Below, in pieces: positions 48,029 to 59,124 of a stretch of 64,000 nucleotides of DNA. The DNA is from Costus lasius (lineage: Eukaryota > Streptophyta > Magnoliopsida > Zingiberales > Costaceae): assembly GCA_027563935.2 (NCBI GenBank), contig CM050450.1:14181957-14245956 (forward strand), read 5' to 3'. The number at the start of each line of letters is the position of its first letter. The first letter of the stretch is position 1. The position numbers were made by a program, and so were the translations under genes. The notes under the pieces are model-generated. The model was not told where the DNA came from. It ran no database searches and worked only from the letters and a program-made list of their open reading frames with translations.

Positions 48029-50726
48029 GTATATACAAAAGCATCATGCACAAGAATGCAACACACTAGGCAACATATACACACAATGTACAGTTAATTT
48101 TAGCAAATTTTAATAATTGTGTTTTCTCATAATTATGTCTAATTGATAACATATGAGATTCAAACAATGCAACTCTTAACTATGATAGTTCTTTCCCATT
48201 TGATCTCTCACCATTCTGATGAAGTTAATCATGGTAAGTCCATTTAACCTTATAAATCATTGCATTGTTCTTGCACCTCCCACATTAGACTGTATTGGAG
48301 GGATTATATTTCCCTACTCTGAAGACTTATCATCCATTAAGCCGCATTGTCAAAATTATCTCTAGCTGGGGACATGTATGGTTTGAGATCATGCTAACTC
48401 CAACATCCACGGCATTCCTTTTCTATCAAATCCCTCACCATGGTTGTGAGATGAAGATGCTTGTTTTAGCTACTTTTAATTTTTAATGAGGGATAGGTTT
48501 TGAAGTGAACATTTATTGTTTAGAAGAGATTGAAAGTTGGGACAAAAGCCACATCCTATAACAACACTTGATTCTTGTACCTATTGGGAGGGAACCAAGA
48601 AGACAAAAGGGTTTCCTAACAACTGATTTCACCTGGATGAGGTATCATCACTATCTTCAAAATGAGTGAGGAGAAATAAATAGGCTCAAATTGGATGGAA
48701 TTCATTTTCCTCTTTGTTTCCCTCCAAGCAAAAGAAGGAAAATGCCAATGTCTTTCCTTTTCCTTTAACATTTTCCTTCTAAGCTACAGCGTAATGATGG
48801 TGAATGGTTCCTTGTTCTCTCATGCCCAAATAAATGCATCACAAAATTTTCATTTGAGATCTTGGTTGTAATTAGAATATATATTTTTTGAATAAAGGTT
48901 GTAATTAGAATATGAACGCAGAAAATTCTCTCTGAGCAAATTAAGAATGTACTAATTTTTTTAACTCTGTTTTCATTCGCGTTAGTTTTATGATTATCAT
49001 ACATTTATTCCTGAAAATAATTTACTGAGTTGCATTATAAATGATAGGTTAACTCTAAGAACCTCAAGGGTGGAAAAGATTTAAGAATGGATGTTCTAGT
49101 GATGGAGAATCTTTTATTTGGAAGGAACCTTACAAGACTGTATGACCTCAAGGGATCTTCAAGGTCACGGTATAACCCTGATTCAACTGGTAATAACACA
49201 GTCCTTCTTGACCAAAATTTGATTGAATCAATGCCAACTTCTCCAATTTTTGTGGGGAACAAGGCCAAGAGATTGTTAGAGAGAGCTGTTTGGAATGATA
49301 CATCATTTTTGACGGTAAGCAAACAATCTGCATTTTTTATTTTTGTTATTATCAATGTTTCTTTCATCATTAGGTGTGAGTTTCTGGATCATTTAACTGC
49401 AATCTCAATGACTTTGCACTATATATCAGATTCTTCCTATCAGCGAAAGCATTGACCTGTTTACATGCCACCTTGCCCCGTATCTTTTAGAGAATTATTC
49501 TGTGCCAATACTTTATCTAGAATAGGTGGGCTTTAATTTTCTGTCAAAACTTTTATTTGATACCAGAAGTTTTCAACATTTGCATATTTTATGTCTTTCT
49601 TTACTTGAGAAGGTTTATGCTTTGTCTTGCTTGTAAAATAAACTTGTATTATAATTTCCACTTCCATAAGACACATCATGATCAGGATGATTATATTATT
49701 TTGTATTTGTCCATCCACTAGATTTATCCCTGATAATAGTTTTAAAAATTAGTCAGGACAATACGATACAAGCTATACATATTAATCCGAGACAAAATAG
49801 ATATTAGTATATCATGTGATGGTATGATCACTAGGTTTATTATAGTAATCAATATATATCTAGGTTAGGCTGGCATACCGATACACAGAAAGATTTAAAG
49901 CCATATTTTGATAAATTTTGAACCATCTATCTTCCTATTTGCTATTCTGTTCGCAACACCCATCTATTTCAACCTCTTGAATTGACGAGTTGACATCCTC
50001 TCCCTTTTGGTGGCAACGAGTTTAGAATGATACTCCTTTTTCTTCCCTCTAAACGTTTTCTTATTTGCATGTTCTTTTCATAGACAGCCACAAAGAGAAA
50101 CACTACATTTCTTCTGTGCTTTAACTCTAGTGGCCCATCCACACGTTCCACCTTCCGTAGATGTGGTCAGATTTTGTGTCAGTTCAGAGTCCACTAGTTA
50201 TGTTGCCTTCATGGATTTTGAGTTTATTGATTTGCTTGTTGACTATTAATTGTATTGATTCGTAATCGTTAGAAGATATCTCACTAGAATACAATGATAA
50301 CGCATTGTTTGACACCTATATCTCCACGCACAATTAATTGAATCAATGTGATCCATCATGTCTAAGGCCATCTATCATTCATGTATTATGTTTCAGTCGG
50401 TTGACGTGATGGACTATTCTTTGCTTGTGGGTATGGATGAAGAGAATCATGAACTGGTGGTGGGCATCATTGATTTTATGAGGCAGTATACATGGGATAA
50501 GCACCTCGAGACGTGGGTCAAAGCTTCAGGAATACTAGGCGGGCCCAAGAATGTCTCGCCCACAGTGATTTCACCAAAACAATACAAAAAGCGCTTTCGG
50601 AAAGCCATGTCTGCCTACTTCCTCGTTGTTCCAGATCAGTGGACCCCACCTGCCGCCGTCCCCAACAACTTGAATTCTGAAATCATCCAAGAGAACCAGG
50701 AGAGCACCATTAGGGGTAACATATAG
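30188..50726 (+). CDS. FAB1: 1-phosphatidylinositol-3-phosphate 5-kinase FAB1 (PIKfyve type)
   Basis: It phosphorylates PI3P to PI(3,5)P2 on endosomes and vacuoles. Eleven exons join in frame with GT-AG introns: 30188-30753, 31511-32251, 32423-32576, 32663-33007, 33981-34877, 34955-35286, 35369-35492, 35922-36080, 36165-37664, 49048-49314 and 50397-50726, giving 1804 residues, a normal FAB1A/B length. The N-terminal FYVE finger has WMPD (28-31), RRHHCR (49-54) and four Cys pairs up to C87/C90. Exon 2 is acidic. A TCP-1/Cpn60-like domain spans about 437-645, then the Cys-rich CCR region about 860-1050. The C-terminal PIP kinase (about 1450-1790) has FIVKQ, YDLKGS, MDYSLLVG, GIIDFMRQYTWDKHLE and the activation-loop segment ISPKQYKKRFRKAM. 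No stop or frameshift is seen. Intron 9 (37665-49047, 11.4 kb) is filled with nested transposons, and intron 10 (1.1 kb) precedes the last kinase exon. The neighbour RAD51 pseudogene is convergent. Confidence 0.93.
31300..31385 (+). mobile_element. Possible tRNA-derived SINE remnant in FAB1 intron 1
   Basis: TTAGTTCAACTGGTAAAA resembles a pol III A box. GGATCAAATTCC, about 40 bp later, resembles a B box, followed by CATCATCACTG as in plant SINE heads. No target duplication or tail is clear. The call rests on these two boxes only. Confidence 0.35.
33090..33487. mobile_element. hAT-type MITE relative in FAB1 intron 4
   Basis: This is the reverse-oriented, diverged partner of the MITE at 22965-23492. 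It shares GGTACCCGTTTACCTAAATGGG, GATTTCAATAATAAATA, the AT-only core and the end TTGCCACTCCTA. The left end is eroded (ATTTTGACCCGTCAGGCTGG). It lies wholly inside intron 4 (33008-33980) and does not touch splice sites. Confidence 0.75.
38035..38115 (+). mobile_element. Possible tRNA-derived SINE remnant in FAB1 intron 9
   Basis: TTCTCAATTGGTAAGCAC (A-box-like) and TGGTTCAAATCCCCATC (B-box-like) are about 50 bp apart, the arrangement of a tRNA-derived SINE head. AT-rich sequence follows. It does not fold as a complete tRNA by eye, so I do not call a tRNA gene. Confidence 0.4.
38830..39844. mobile_element. Unclassified ~1-kb insertion splitting the LINE RNase H
   Basis: LINE RNase H sequence stops at about 39845 and resumes below about 38830. 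Between them lie an AT-rich part with three or four degenerate copies of AAATTTAGGGTTCATTGATA (near 39050, 39135 and 39262) and a GC-rich part (39366-39790) with short frames on both strands. No terminal repeats were resolved. It could be a non-autonomous DNA element or an LTR remnant. Confidence 0.4.
42165..42639. mobile_element. hAT-like MITE inserted in the LINE
   Basis: The right end GTGAACACCCCTA is the TAGGGGTGTTCAC terminus common in plant hAT MITEs. Subterminal regions are made of GGTTCGGTTA and AACCGAACC words in both orientations. The core is AT-rich with a (TA)n run at about 42336-42381. LINE sequence continues on both sides (minus strand GLILNDDNSIRI at the right, ESFYELL at the left). 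The left end is not sharp and the 8-bp duplication is unclear. Confidence 0.6.
44554..44565 (+). other. Primer binding site, initiator tRNA-Met type
   Basis: TGGTATCAGAGG begins two bases after the TGACA end of the 5' LTR. The canonical plant site is TGGTATCAGAGC, so the twelfth base differs. It fixes the plus orientation of the gag-only element. Confidence 0.8.
44641..45924 (+). pseudogene. Retrotransposon gag with zinc knuckle, multiple stops
   Basis: A degenerate plus-strand reading runs through a charged N-terminus (DKGKAKETAKPEEMANHGNR), a coiled region, the gag core (RVPEPATFGGPRSSREVENF, then LTSDAKFWWRTKV, GSIQEYVRAFSALMLELPDM) and a CX2C...H...C knuckle, CFLCGGPHWVKDC, near 45722. 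This is the Ty3/gypsy retrotrans_gag type. In-frame stops include TAG after VESL and after QKL, TGA after GATS where Trp is usual, TAG after LRQ, and stops around HSPLD. Most fit C-to-T or G-to-A changes. No protease or pol follows, so it depended on another element even when intact. Confidence 0.75.
47813..48040. repeat. Short direct duplication and TA/CA microsatellite
   Basis: About 40 bases beginning ATTAAACAAAATCTAATAAG occur at 47813 and again at 47912. The second copy is followed by a TATATA/ACACAC microsatellite to about 48040. It lies in the distal part of FAB1 intron 9. The rest of 47396-49047 is AT-rich intron with nothing recognisable. Confidence 0.6.
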
Positions 50727-51913
50727 TATTTTCGATATTTAGTCCTCTTCGATACCGGTATCAAAAATTTATTTGAGATTGTAATACTAGTCTTGTACCA
50801 AAAATTCAGTTGGAAAATTTTCTAAAACTTTAAAAATTTATTTATTTATTTATTTAATTTTTTTATAATTTTTTTAAAATAATCTGATTACATATAGTTA
50901 TTTAGTACTCATTTATTTATTAGATGATTCTAGTTGACAGTATTGCTGGATTTTTTTTTTTTTACAGACTGGAAGGTTTTATGGAGTAGCTAAAAATTTA
51001 AAATTGATGCTGGACCTGGTTGCTGGAAGTTGAAAATTGATGTTGGACCTGTTTGTTTTTGCTAAAACTGGAAGAGTAGAACTTTGTAGCTTTATTTTGT
51101 TTCTCTGCCACTTGCTAGATTGTAATTGTTAATGCCATTATGAATTCTTGACTTCAGAGCTGCTACTTGCTTAATTTGTTTTAAACTTTGTAGGTTATTA
51201 GTTTGTGTTGTGTGTACTTGAAATAGTTTATGAAGTTATATGTAGGTTTTTTATGAATTTGTGATTATGATTTATAAATTTTGAATATTATATTTTTCGA
51301 CATGTGAATTTGGTATATATTTTTTCTTAGGTTGTTCAGATGTTATTTTAATTATATATTTTAATATTTTAGAAAATTGTTAAATTTTATTTTAGAATTT
51401 CAGTATGGCCCATGAAATTTTAAGTTCTAAGTTCGAGAGTTTGATAAGAATTGGTACCGAACCCTAGGTACCATGGTGGAAGAATAGTCCACAAGTTTAA
51501 CATGGACAACTATTTTCCTTCTTCACACAGTGTTAGCCTCTTTTTTTAGGTTTTTTTGTTGGCCGTAGGACTCACATCCCTATCCATATTTATCAAAATT
51601 TGTCAAGTCTATATTATAGAAAGAGACCAGTTATTAGCTGGGCTAAAAATGCACAGATACCACATGTACAGGAACCTGATTTGATTTCATATATAATCAA
51701 CACTTACCTTCTTCAATAATACGCTGCTTTTGAATTCTTGGTCATTTCAAACCGACATTCAATAAATGGCAAAAGATGGATATGCTGTACAATCAAAATC
51801 ATGAACTGAAACAGAAAAACCAGTGTCATAGATATAACACGCGAGATAGATACATGCATTAGTACATTGCAGATGGGTTTCACGTAAGCTGGCGAATATT
51901 TCCAGTTTCATAA
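50727..51913. other. FAB1 3' flank; no gene
   Basis: AT-rich DNA after the FAB1 stop, expected to hold its 3' untranslated region. It includes a GTTGGACCTG-containing 30-bp direct duplication near 51005-51050 and long T runs. No other gene is seen before the RAD51 pseudogene begins at 51914 on the opposite strand. Confidence 0.5.
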
Positions 51914-53259
51914 TCAATCTTTTACATCTGTAACACCTTTAGAAGAAATCTGAAATCTTGCTTCAGCTTCGGCTAAGCATAGAGACCTTGTAACTTTGCA
52001 AATACGTTCTTCTCCCCTTCCCTTGCGGTAGGCAAGCCTGGCAGCGAAAGGAGTAACAAAACTGGAGCATGGCTAGAGAACATGAAACACAGATATACGG
52101 AAAGATGGCGCTTTAAGTAGAACCGTGTTGTAGAAGCATGTGCCATGATATTTCCGCCAACAGGTTTTATTTGTGGCCCAGCAAATATTGCAGATCCATC
52201 AACTTAGCTACAGCTTGATCAGTGATGACGACTGCCATGCCAAACTATAACCAGCACAAAAATATTACCCTTAGAAAGCAATAATAGATGCTTAAACACA
52301 CTATTCTTCCGATGCTCATCACTATTCTTCCGAAGCATGAGCAGAATTCGTCTCATCAGCTAACTTCTGAAGGCTCCTAACGAACTTTGCCAGATGCATT
52401 TGTCTTCCACCTGTTTTGATTCCGCCTGTTCATAGTAACCAGTGATACGTAGAAAAGAGGTGTCATTTATCTACATAATGCCAAAAACTCATGGATGTGT
52501 AGCTATAACATATACATGAAATCGTTACCCTCCAAGATCTGATCAAGTTCCCTTGATCCACATTCATTAGAGTATTCCCATGGTACTTACAATGCATCTA
52601 CAATTTCTAATCATGCTATGAACAAACTTGAAGAAATCAGCCGAAACTCCGTAAATACTATAAACGCGTTCAACACCACTTGTAGTCAACCGAAACTCAT
52701 GGATAATCGACGCGATCAAGCAGTTTGCTATGTCCAGAAGATAATCACCTTTTAAATGAGATAATTCTGGTAAAAGACTAATAAAGGTGAAGTTTTTCAG
52801 TTCAAATAAAACAAAATACATACTTAAAGTGAAACCACACACACAGAAAAACAATAAAGAAAGTGATATTGGTGAATTTGCTTATACTTTTTCTTTTAAA
52901 CCTGGAATATCAAATAACGATTCCGTGTTGAAAGATAAGGTGGGAACTCAAACTTGCGTCACATATGAAACAAAACCAGAACAAAAAAAAATTCCAATCA
53001 AATAGCAAATCTTTCATTCCACAAGGTAGACACGATGAAAGAGCAAAGTGAACATTCTATTCCGTGTGTTATTGGCCATTCCTGAGACTTAATCCCCAAG
53101 AAAGTCTTGATCTTAGGAAGTTTTGAAGCTAATCAGAGATTTAGGGTTGTATGCAAATAAAAGGGGGAAGTGGAGGTTCAAGATAGGGCAAACCTGAAGG
53201 TGCTCGATAGGGATAGGAGCATGCTGCATGTCTTCCACCTGTTCTTGCTCCTCCGCCAT
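51914..53259 (-). pseudogene. RAD51: RAD51 recombinase pseudogene lacking the ATPase core
   Basis: RAD51 forms filaments on single-stranded DNA for homologous recombination. Minus-strand pieces match plant RAD51 in order. Exon 1, complement(53194..53259), encodes MAEEQEQVEDMQHAPIPIEH plus two residues and ends at a GT donor. complement(52529..52565) encodes ECGSRELDQILEG, also with a GT donor. complement(52352..52410) encodes GRQMHLAKFVRSLQKLADE. complement(52135..52244) encodes [14 protein letters not shown], then shifts frame into [19 protein letters not shown]. complement(51914..52037) encodes [12 protein letters not shown] through [15 protein letters not shown] and the stop. Only about 120 bp separate the second and third pieces, so the exons with Walker A (GEFRSGKT) and Walker B are deleted. 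The helix-hairpin-helix exon is not recognised. The donor after LADE reads AC instead of GT. Introns are retained, so this is a decayed gene copy or captured genomic fragment, not a processed copy. Confidence 0.85.
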
Positions 53260-53857
53260 CTTCTGCTACCTCTAAGCCCGCTGCCACCATGGTCTTCCTG
53301 AGGCAAAAAATTTTGATAGAAGGGTACCCAAATCTACCAGACACGAATCACAAAACTGTAAATATTACAGCAGAGTCAACATATACAAAAATGGACATAT
53401 AAAAACCTAATTATGCCTTTAACCCTGGTTCATAAGTCAATCTACAAGAAACCTAGTCGACCTACACGAAATCGATTGAAGTTAGAGTGAAAATTGAAAA
53501 ACATCTAATTGTTTTTTTCTCTCGAGCTACTCTTTATCACTTATTCTTTTTTTTCTCTCGAGCTACTCTTTATCACTTATTCTTTCTACGATTGCTGCTC
53601 TTCACCGTGATTGAAGAGTGCCGGCAGCCTCCATGCTCTCCAATGTTTTTCGGCCGGTCGTCCACGCTCTCTGACATTTTTCGATGGGTCATCCACTCTC
53701 ACCTATGATTTTCAACGGCCTTCTCCCTCTCCAACAGCTTTTTGTAAGTTTTAATCTTTATTTACTAAATTTGATCCTTGAATCTCCACCTCCTCAGCCG
53801 TTGTCTTCTCCATATTGCTACTTTGAAAACCTTAGTTAGGGTTCTCCGGCGAACTAT

Positions 53858-55870
53858 TTGGCGAGCCTAAAATCAAATAATATGCTAGTCTTCATGATTA
53901 TTATTTTTTTTTCTAGTTTGCTTGAGATCTATGTATTAATACCTATTGCATGTATTTTAGTATATATTCATTTATACATTCAAATGGAAAATTGTGTTTC
54001 TTCTCAAAAGAAGGGAATGAAGATTAGTGAGATGTTTGGGTGGTCGTCGTCGAAAGATGCGCAATGAGTTTGACCCGACTAGTGTAAAACTAGTAAGATA
54101 TTATAGTGTAATATTTTTAATCATCCAAAATATAGTAGCAATACATATGCTTACAACAAGTCTGTATGTTTTTTTTTTCAGGAAGTTGATAATAAAACAA
54201 CAGCATATACATTTCAAAAGAGTGAGGATATAAACACATCTATAACAAATAAATTCTCATATGTAATTCCATCTATTGGTATGACATTTAGTGATGTAGA
54301 TCATGCTTATACTTTTTATAATGAGTATGCTAAAAAAATGAGATTTAATATAAAGTAGTATCATGCGGAACGTAGAAAAGACGATAAACTTAAATATCGT
54401 AAGTTATGTTGTAGCAGACAAGGAACAAAACAAACACTCAAAGATCGTGTTAGTAAGAAAACACTACTCGAGACCCGAATAAATTGCATGACTAGTGTTG
54501 AATTCAAGATTGATAGGAATGATAAGTCCTAAGACAAGTCTCAATAAGTCTCACTTACTCAGATCACATAAGAAAATTTTACCTTTACAACATTCTCTTA
54601 TAGACCAGATAACAGAATCTGGTATTAAGGTACATCATGTATATTTTCAATTCATTAGAAATGATAGTATCAATTATATCTAAAGAAATAGATGCAAAAA
54701 ATTGGAAAGTAAGAAAACCCGTAGTATTCTTAAATTCTTGAAGGATAGACAGGCTAAAGATCCAACATTTTTTTCTGCTATGGAAACTTCAGATTCAAAC
54801 AAGATAACTCATTTCTTTTGGTCTAATAGTAGATTTATAATATATTTTTTATATTTTAGAGATGTAGTTTGCTTTGATACTGCTTTTTAAACTAATGAAT
54901 ATGACATGTCTTTTGCGCCAATTATTGGATTAAACCATCATAAACAGACTATTATATTTGGTGTTGCATTATTGTATAATGAGTCCTTTTTGCAAGCTAT
55001 GTGCGGCCGACATCCTGTAACTATTTTTACAGATCAGTCAGCTGCAATAGCCAAAGTAATAGACATTGTTTTTCCAAATTCAGCACACCGACTTTGTTTG
55101 TGGCATATCTTCCAAAATGCAGCGATACATTTATCATATATTATTCATAGTACCTCTACTTTTTTGAAAGATTTTAAACAATGTATATTGAGTTGTGTAG
55201 TGTTGACACCTTTGAAAAAATTATGGGAGGCCCTTTTAATTAAGTACAATCTTGTTGATCATCCTTGGATGATAAATTTTATAAAATTCGTACCAAGTGG
55301 GCTGTATGTTTTCAAATTATGACATTTTCAGCTGATATGACCACGACCCTACGAACTGTCAATTCAAAAAATTCTTTAAAAAAAATTAGGTTTATTTGAG
55401 TTTTTATAATAGTATGACAAAGCACTTAGTTTCTTTCGGGATTAAGAGATAAAGGCTGATTTTAAGTCTCAGAATAGAACACCAAGTGGTGGTTATGATA
55501 ACATGTGTAGATAAGCTACTGAAATTTACACTGAAGTAATATATGATAAGTTTTGGGTCCAATTTTTAAATCATATTGATTGTCTTATGGAGTTCATGAG
55601 TTTCGACCAGAGGGAGATCACATATAAGATAACTTCTCTTAACCATAGTAGAGGTGAATTTAATAATTACTACCCTTGTCCGATTCAGGTGAATTGTACA
55701 TACAAATATTTGAAGTCAAGGGCATCCTATGTATGCATATTGTAGAGGTGTTGGCAGCCAATAATATGACTTATATATTAGATCAATACATATTAAAAAG
55801 GTGCACAAAATACGCCAGAAGATGATGGGGTCATTATCTATCCACTCATGCTTAATGCTTCAGGGGAAGA
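53858..55870 (+). pseudogene. FAR1/MULE transposase-like pseudogene, left arm
   Basis: FAR1-type proteins descend from Mutator-like transposases. The reading starts MASLKS at 53858 with an intron-like gap near 54090-54180. It gives a FAR1 DNA-binding region (GMTFSDVDHAYTFYNEYAKK), then the MULE transposase core: VVCFDTAF with the first catalytic Asp, a TAA just after it at 54888, FAPIIGLNHHKQTIIFG, IFTDQSAAIAK with the second Asp, and HRLCLWHIFQNA with the conserved Cys and His. The segment between LLYNES and FLQAMCGRHP is shortened. The C-terminal SWIM finger near 55680-55760 has lost a Cys (NCTYKYL). Many stops and frameshifts make it inactive. Confidence 0.75.
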
Positions 55871-56559
55871 TGGTATGCCATAATCCTTTTTATGCTTTAG
55901 GCGTTCGCACTAGTAATGTGCTCTAATTGCGTGAAGCATCCACCAATTAGTCTAGAGCAACACTGATATAGGGTAGTCGAATGTATATAAGCAAATTATT
56001 GATATTTCTTCTTGCTCTGTCTTGCTCCTTTAGCCAATAATACCGCATATGCATCTACCCCTAAAACCATGTGAAAAAATCTATCAAAAAGTAAAAGTTG
56101 ACCAAATAAGAAGATTTGTGAAAAGCTACGCAAAAGCACTTCTACTTTACAACTAATATTCTCATAAATTAATTCTCCAAATAAGACATCGCCAATATGG
56201 GACTTTTGAATTCTCTAAGGCTGAGTTTCATTAAACAACGACATATCCCGTGACAAGAACATATCAAGTTGATGTCTTTCTTCTTCTGAAATTAAAGAAT
56301 GACCACTGTAGTCTATTTTTTATTTATACTGAAATGCAAACATGTAAATACTAAGCAATCACGAGAAAGTTAAGAAATCAAGTTAACTTAGCATCATATA
56401 TGACCATAATAAAATAAATGCATTTACCTTGTCGAGAGTAGGTATATCTGGTGCTAATTCGTCTACAACAACGGTCTACACAAATATATTGCAAATATTA
56501 AAATTATGACACATTCAACTAATTTAATAACTACCTATGAGTTTAGGCATTTACCTCCA

Positions 56560-57060
56560 CTGTCTTTGCTTTCTTCTTTTCTTAGATGTAGGGGCTGACT
56601 ATTGTCCATGAGACCATTATAAGTTTTTTTCCTCAAACTTTTTTCTTCTCAATATCATCTTCGACATTACTGCCACCTTTAGGCTCTTCCGTTGCCGCTT
56701 CTTCCTCTGGTATTGAAGACAACTTCTGAATAGTTCTTTTAGAACCAAATTATCATTAAGAGTCTCATTCATCTGTTGTTCTAATTTAGCTAGATGAAGA
56801 GTAAACGCTATCTTCATCTTCTCTATCTAGATAATATTATGATCTTTCTCAATTTCTTTCTTCACAATTTCTTCTTTGAGCCGACTAATTTCTATTCATT
56901 GATCTACATTAAATTTCATAATTTAGTTTATAAATACTATTATAAATTTTATAAAAATCATAATACTCACGGGGAGAAGTCTCCTGAAACAGGATACATA
57001 TAACATCATCTAGAGGGCGTGCCTTTGGTGTATTTGCATACTCAATTTCGCCTTCGATAA
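56560..57060 (-). pseudogene. Second MULE-borne gene, left arm copy, degenerate
   Basis: The minus strand encodes MKIAFTLHLAKLEQQMNETL and NDNLVLKEL (56617-56817), a helical, charged stretch matching the better-preserved copy at 58191-58469. The direction is convergent with the FAR1-like gene of the same arm. I do not recognise the family; some plant MULEs carry a Ulp1-like protease gene, but no His/Asp/Cys triad is visible here. Confidence 0.4.
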
Positions 57061-57235
57061 TGTCAAAAATAATCTATATACATCTTGTAATTGTTAGCAT
57101 CAAAACATAACTAAAATAAATGTAATGGAGTAAAATATATCATATTATGTCTTTCTCTAACTTAAGACACTTTTTGAAATAAGTATTGCGTCAGGTTCCT
57201 TCACCTTTACCCAACGAAAAAGTCATGAGTACACA

Positions 57236-57784
57236 TCGATCACTTAACTATCAGCATATAATAATATATGCTCATAGAACCAAACATGCACAACAAATAA
57301 GATAAAATTAAATTAATCGTAAAACTTTTGCAATGTAATAGTTCGTGTAATTGAAGATATTTTACACAAAGGACGATCGCACAAAGGTGGCTTCTTCTTC
57401 AAACCAGTAGTCAACTCAGTCTTCAGACAGTGATAATACTACTTCAGCCCAATTATAGTCGTCTATTCTTGCAAGGTCCTCGACGTAGGAGCTAATACAA
57501 GAATTCAGTCAAAAACTAGTGCGGCTGAATAGAAAGCAACTGAAGACTAGGAGGATATCCAACCTCCTAACTCTCTCCTCATCTACCATCTCTGCTACAG
57601 AAGAATACAAATGTTTCAATTATCCTCCAGCATATTTCTGGTTATTAAATACCTATTGAATTCCCTCAAATAAAAAGTAGTCGAGCAATCACTCGTAAAT
57701 CGCACCAACTCTCTTTCATCTGCAAGACAAAGAATGATGGAACCATCCCTAACAGAGAATGGAATAAAATTTTCATTAATTGTA
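57236..57784. other. Spacer between the two inverted MULE arms
   Basis: About 550 bp with no obvious inverted partner separate the arms, so the palindrome is not perfect at its centre. The right edge has four or five copies of GTAAAG(GTAAAG) at 57781-57810. No gene is recognised. Confidence 0.5.
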
Positions 57785-58039
57785 AAGGTAAAGGTAAAGG
57801 TAAAGGTATTCGATGCAATATGTATTTTAAGAAATGTCTTAAGTTAAAGAAAAAACATAATATGATGCATTTTACTCACCTACATTCATTCTAGTTATGT
57901 TTTGATGCTAGCAATTACAAGATATATATAGATTATTTTTCACATTCTCGAAGACAAAATAGAGCATGCAAATACACTAGAAGCACACCTCATAGAAGAT
58001 GTTATACATACCCCCGCATTAGGAGACTTCTCTCCCGTG

Positions 58040-58469
58040 AGTATTATGATTTTTATGAAATTTATAATAGTGTTTATAAACTAAATCATGAAATTTGGTG
58101 TAGATCAATGAAGAAATTAAAAGACTGAATGCATAAATTAGCCGGCTCAAAGTAGAAATTGTAAAGAAAGAAATTGAGAAAGATCATAACATGGCCGGGA
58201 TAGAAAAGATGAAGACAGCATTCACTATTTATCTAGTTAAAATAGAACAACAGATGCATGAGGCTCTTGATGAGAATTTGGTTCTAAAAGAACTACAAAA
58301 GTTGTCTTTAATACCAGAGGAAGATGTGGCAATAGAAGAACCTGAAGGTGACAGTAGTTCCAAAGATGGCATTGAGAAAAGAGCCCGAGGGAAAAGACTT
58401 AGAATGGTCTCATGGGCAATAGTGAGCCCCTATACCCAAGAAAAGAAAAAGCAAAAACAGTATAGGTAA
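58040..58469 (+). pseudogene. Second MULE-borne gene, right arm copy (partial)
   Basis: The longest piece, 58191-58469, encodes 92 residues: a predicted helix with MKTAFTIYLVKIEQQMHEAL, LVLKELQKLSLIPEED, an acidic stretch, and a basic tail (KRARGKRLRM, EKKKQKQ) like a nuclear localisation signal. Further plus-strand fragments may continue to about 59000 without a recognisable domain. It converges with the minus-strand FAR1-like gene of the arm. Function unknown. Confidence 0.4.
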
Positions 58470-59124
58470 GTGCCTCGGTCATTAAATTAATTAAATGTGT
58501 CATAATTTTAATATTTGTAACATATTTGTGTAGACCATTGTTGTAGATGAATCAGCACTAAATATACATATTCTTGACAAAGTGAATGCAATTATTTTAT
58601 TATGGTCATACATGATGCCAAGTAAACTTGATTTCTTAACATTCTCGTGTTTGCTTAGTGTTTACATATTTGAATTTCAGTATAAAAGAAGAACATACTA
58701 CTGTAGTCATTCTTTAATTTCAGAAGAAGAAAGACATTAACTTGATATATTCCTGTCATGGGATATGTCGTGATTTAACGAAACTCAGCCTCGGAGAATT
58801 CAAAAGTCCTATATCGGCGATGTCTTATTTGGAGAATTAATTTATAAGAACGTAAGTTGTAAAGTAAGGGTGCTTTTATGTAGCTTTTCACAATTTTTCT
58901 TATGTGGTCAACTTCCACTTTTTGATGGATTTTTTCACATGGTTCAAGGATAGATGCATACGCGGCATTATTGCCTAATAGAGCAAGACAAAACAAGTAA
59001 AAATATCAATCATTTGCTTATATACATCCAACTGCCCTCCATCAATTTTGCTCTGGAATAATTAGTGGATGCTTCACGCAATTAGAGCACGTTACTAGTG
59101 TAAATGTCAAAAGCATAAAAAGGA

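Larger units (their letters stand above)
53325..57235 (+). repeat. Left arm of an 8.4-kb inverted MULE duplication
   Basis: This arm is the reverse complement of 57785-61790 with much divergence. Matching pairs include 53380-53510 with 61610-61740 (GTCAATCTACA, GTGAAAATTGAAAAA), the MASLKS start at 53858 with 61284, the FAR1-type core, the GCTCTAATTGCGTGAAGCATCC block at 55920 with 59085, and the AACTTAAGACA block at 57164 with 57837. Coordinate sums stay near 115,000-115,150, so the symmetry centre is close to 57,520. A 37-bp tandem (CTCGAGCTACTCTTTATCAC) at 53520-53582 is private to this arm. Confidence 0.85.

Noticed and set aside
52567..52854. Minus-strand 95-codon frame between RAD51 exons as a missing RAD51 exon
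   Set aside because: The translation (GVERVYSIYGVSADFFKFV) does not fit the helix-hairpin-helix exon of RAD51 convincingly, so it was not included as an exon.
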